Origin: Butyrivibrio fibrisolvens
GTDB taxonomy: Bacteria > Bacillota > Clostridia > Lachnospirales > Lachnospiraceae
Reading direction: 5' to 3'
DNA length: 15,570 nucleotides
Assembly (NCBI RefSeq): GCF_037113525.1
Contig: NZ_CP146965.1
Span: 4,930-20,499 of the forward strand
Below are positions 14,731-15,570 of this stretch, piece after piece. The notes beneath the pieces are model-generated. The model did not search any database and was not told where the DNA came from. It saw nothing but the letters and a program-made list of their open reading frames with translations. Position numbers and translations under genes: made by a program. How positions within the stretch are numbered: position 1 is the stretch's first letter; the number at the start of each line of letters is the position of its first letter.

Positions 14731-14990
14731 TTAGGGTATCCGGTTCGATCATCTGACTAGATTAGCAAGTCTTGGAGTCGTGACTTCCAAGAACTGGTTC
14801 TCCTGCACTTTCTACACGCGGCTCGCTGCCCCACGTGCGCAGCCTTTCGGCTATTCTGTGTAGCATCTGGATTTTCAATACCATTATCTCCCAGCGTTTG
14901 CCCACCTTTACCTATCTTAACCAATGTACCGCAAAATGCGGGTTAGGCTTATTGAGGTGTTCGGCACTTTACCCCTGACGTTATCTGCAC
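14731..14990 (-). ncRNA. Group II intron domain I-like fragment, no intron protein
   Basis: Read on the minus strand, it carries several landmarks also present, in the same order, in the Lactococcus Ll.LtrB intron as I recall it: a GTGC start (14990), AGGGGTAAAGT, CCTAACC, AGGAGAACC (14804-14796), CCAAGACTT (14775-14767) and GGATACCCTAA (14741-14731). A GAAA-capped stem (AGCC/GGCT, 14841-14852) and a CTTGG/CCAAG stem fit domain I. After GGATACCCTAA I find no domain V and no reverse transcriptase, so it appears truncated at about 14730. The exact 5' end is uncertain, and structured sequence continues to about 15130. Confidence 0.6.
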
Positions 14991-15172
14991 CGGATGATCT
15001 TGGTCGATGCAGAGCCGAATCCATTCTCTGAATGAGCTGGATTAGACTACAGCTTATTATACTGGCTCTTCCCCCAGTAGCGTCTATGCGTGTAGTATGC
15101 ACGCAATATGATCGCCCTCTTCTATTTACCATAGAAGCCGGTGCAACCGTTATTTCGGCGGTTGCTCTATAG
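14991..15172. other. Structured gene-free sequence upstream of the intron-like fragment
   Basis: On the minus strand it contains AGAGCC and GGCTCT pairing around an inner AATCCA/TGGATT stem (about 15011-15069), GCGTGC-like repeats near 15085-15105, and GCAACCG (15143-15149) with CGGTTGC (15159-15165). No coding frame is supported. It may be the 5' exon, an extension of the intron, or a separate RNA. Confidence 0.4.
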
Positions 15173-15229
15173 GCAAAAAATAGATACGTAAATGAGTGAT
15201 TCTCACTTTACGTATCTCTAAACCTATAG
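15167..15229 (-). terminator. Minus-strand terminator in a long two-part hairpin
   Basis: AGATACGTAAA (15182-15192) and TTTACGTATCT (15207-15217) form an 11-bp stem, extended by GAG/CTC. On the minus strand it is followed by ATTTTTTG. An outer CTATAGG/CCTATAG pair (15167-15173, 15223-15229) closes the whole. It would stop minus-strand transcription before the intron-like fragment. Confidence 0.7.
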
Positions 15230-15283
15230 GGCAAAACGCCTATATTGGACTCGACAATTCCTATATAGTCTACATCTAGTGGC

Positions 15284-15312
15284 TTGACTACAAGAAAATT
15301 CGACCTTATAAT
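15284..15312 (+). promoter_or_regulatory. Consensus promoter
   Basis: TTGACT (15284-15289) and TATAAT (15307-15312) with an optimal 17-base spacer. Transcription would start near 15319. No ribosome binding site or coding frame follows; a terminator lies 60 bases on. Confidence 0.8.
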
Positions 15313-15318
15313 AGAGTA

Positions 15319-15404
15319 TACAAAAAAATAAAGTGAGTTTGAGCTGGTTAGGTTCACTCATTAAATTGATTGAAAAAGTAGTCGCGCCAACGGCTACTTT
15401 TTTC
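15319..15404 (+). ncRNA. Candidate small RNA of about 85 nt
   Basis: Defined by the promoter at 15284-15312 and the terminator at 15373-15404. Within it, TGAGT (about 15334) and ACTCA (about 15356) can pair to make a first hairpin. No start codon with a ribosome binding site is seen. It could be a trans-acting or antisense RNA, or an attenuated leader for the gene beyond the right edge. The 5' end is estimated from the -10 box. Confidence 0.5.
15373..15404 (+). terminator. Terminator of the candidate small RNA
   Basis: AAAAAGTAGTCG (15373-15384) pairs with CGGCTACTTTTT (15391-15402) through 12 pairs, one a wobble, with loop CGCCAA. It is followed by TCTTT. The arms are A- and T-rich, so it could also work on the minus strand. 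Confidence 0.85.
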
Positions 15405-15495
15405 TTTGCCATCAATCTAATGTCAATTCTAAAATATTCCACATTTTAAATCAATAGGTTTTTGCAATTATTTCTTGCTTTTTACTAAAAAAATC

Positions 15496-15524
15496 TTGCA
15501 AAAAGACTTTTTTACTTGTATAAT
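15496..15524 (+). promoter_or_regulatory. Promoter for a gene beyond the right edge
   Basis: TTGCAA (15496-15501), 17-base spacer, perfect TATAAT (15519-15524). It runs into a long palindrome covering the likely start of transcription, so it is probably tightly repressed. Confidence 0.75.
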
Positions 15525-15530
15525 ACTATT

Positions 15531-15568
15531 AAATAACTATTTAATAACACGTTATTAAATAGTTATTT
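15531..15568. promoter_or_regulatory. 38-bp palindromic operator candidate
   Basis: Two perfect 18-base arms (15531-15548 and 15551-15568; left arm begins AAATAACTATTT) are separated by AC. A smaller palindrome, TATTAAATA-AC-TATTTAATA (15527-15546), overlaps the left arm, as expected of paired operator half-sites. It lies just after the -10 box. The regulator is not in the window. Confidence 0.7.
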
Positions 15569-15570
15569 AC

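Noticed and set aside
14917..15132. Minus-strand 71-codon frame
   Set aside because: It lies in structured, intron-like sequence with no binding site and a composition typical of RNA, not of neighbouring genes.
14363..15240. Known large RNAs such as ROOL or GOLLD
   Set aside because: The large structured interval made these worth considering, but I could match none of their features, whereas several group II intron domain I landmarks occur in order.
15224..15442. Minus-strand 72-codon frame
   Set aside because: It runs through the strong terminator at 15373-15404 and the promoter at 15284-15312, and its start lacks a ribosome binding site.
1..15570. CRISPR array
   Set aside because: No set of short direct repeats with regular unique spacers is present. 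The only direct tandem repeat is the two-copy 95-bp block at 3171-3360.

Overview
The window looks like part of an integrative or mobilizable element from a low-GC Clostridia-type Firmicute, probably a gut or rumen Oscillospiraceae or Lachnospiraceae. The basis is AT-rich coding DNA, AGGAGG-type ribosome binding sites, and the gene families present: a MobV relaxase, a VirD4/TraG coupling protein, an ArdC N-terminal domain protein, a DUF5688-like protein and a DinJ/YoeB-type toxin-antitoxin pair. No core chromosomal gene is visible. The organism assignment is inference.

Layout. (1) 2-670 is a serine recombinase whose first few residues lie off the left edge. (2) 785-1501, on the minus strand, is an orphan protein whose C-terminal half resembles an ADP-ribosyltransferase (ART) fold. 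(3) 1771-5124 is a plus-strand accessory operon: an SPFH protein with zinc ribbons, a membrane protein now frameshifted by an exact 95-bp tandem duplication, and a zinc-ribbon/TPR/coiled-coil protein. A 17-bp-stem terminator closes it. (4) 5217-5737, minus strand, is the toxin-antitoxin pair. (5) 6032-7379, minus strand, holds the ArdC-N protein, the DUF5688-like protein and a possible 29-aa peptide. (6) 7341-7680 is a very large imperfect inverted repeat. (7) 7914-9864, plus strand, holds unrecognised genes, the first with a ribbon-helix-helix-like N-terminus, behind a good promoter. (8) 9865-10481 has no gene but is packed with hairpins and ends in a clean three-way-junction fold just before the relaxase. 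(9) 10482-14314 is a tight transfer operon: MobV relaxase, an 87-aa protein, the coupling protein and an ADP-ribosyltransferase, closed by a terminator. (10) 14363-15570 is non-coding by ORF evidence. It carries inverted repeats, a minus-strand stretch resembling domain I of a group II intron without its reverse transcriptase, a minus-strand terminator, a promoter-to-terminator unit that looks like a small RNA of about 85 nt, and a promoter running into a 38-bp palindrome at the right edge.

How it may work together: the relaxase would nick an origin of transfer, perhaps in the structured DNA just upstream of it, and the coupling protein would hand the complex to a mating channel. No channel genes are visible, so the element is either mobilizable or continues outside the window. 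The ADP-ribosyltransferase is the last gene of the transfer operon and could act on the host or a recipient. The ArdC-N protein may protect incoming DNA, and the toxin-antitoxin pair would stabilise the element. The most unusual content is the set of structured non-coding elements, three of which share a hairpin design with GAGCGCAGCGA-like loops, together with the SPFH/membrane/zinc-TPR operon and the two ART-like proteins.
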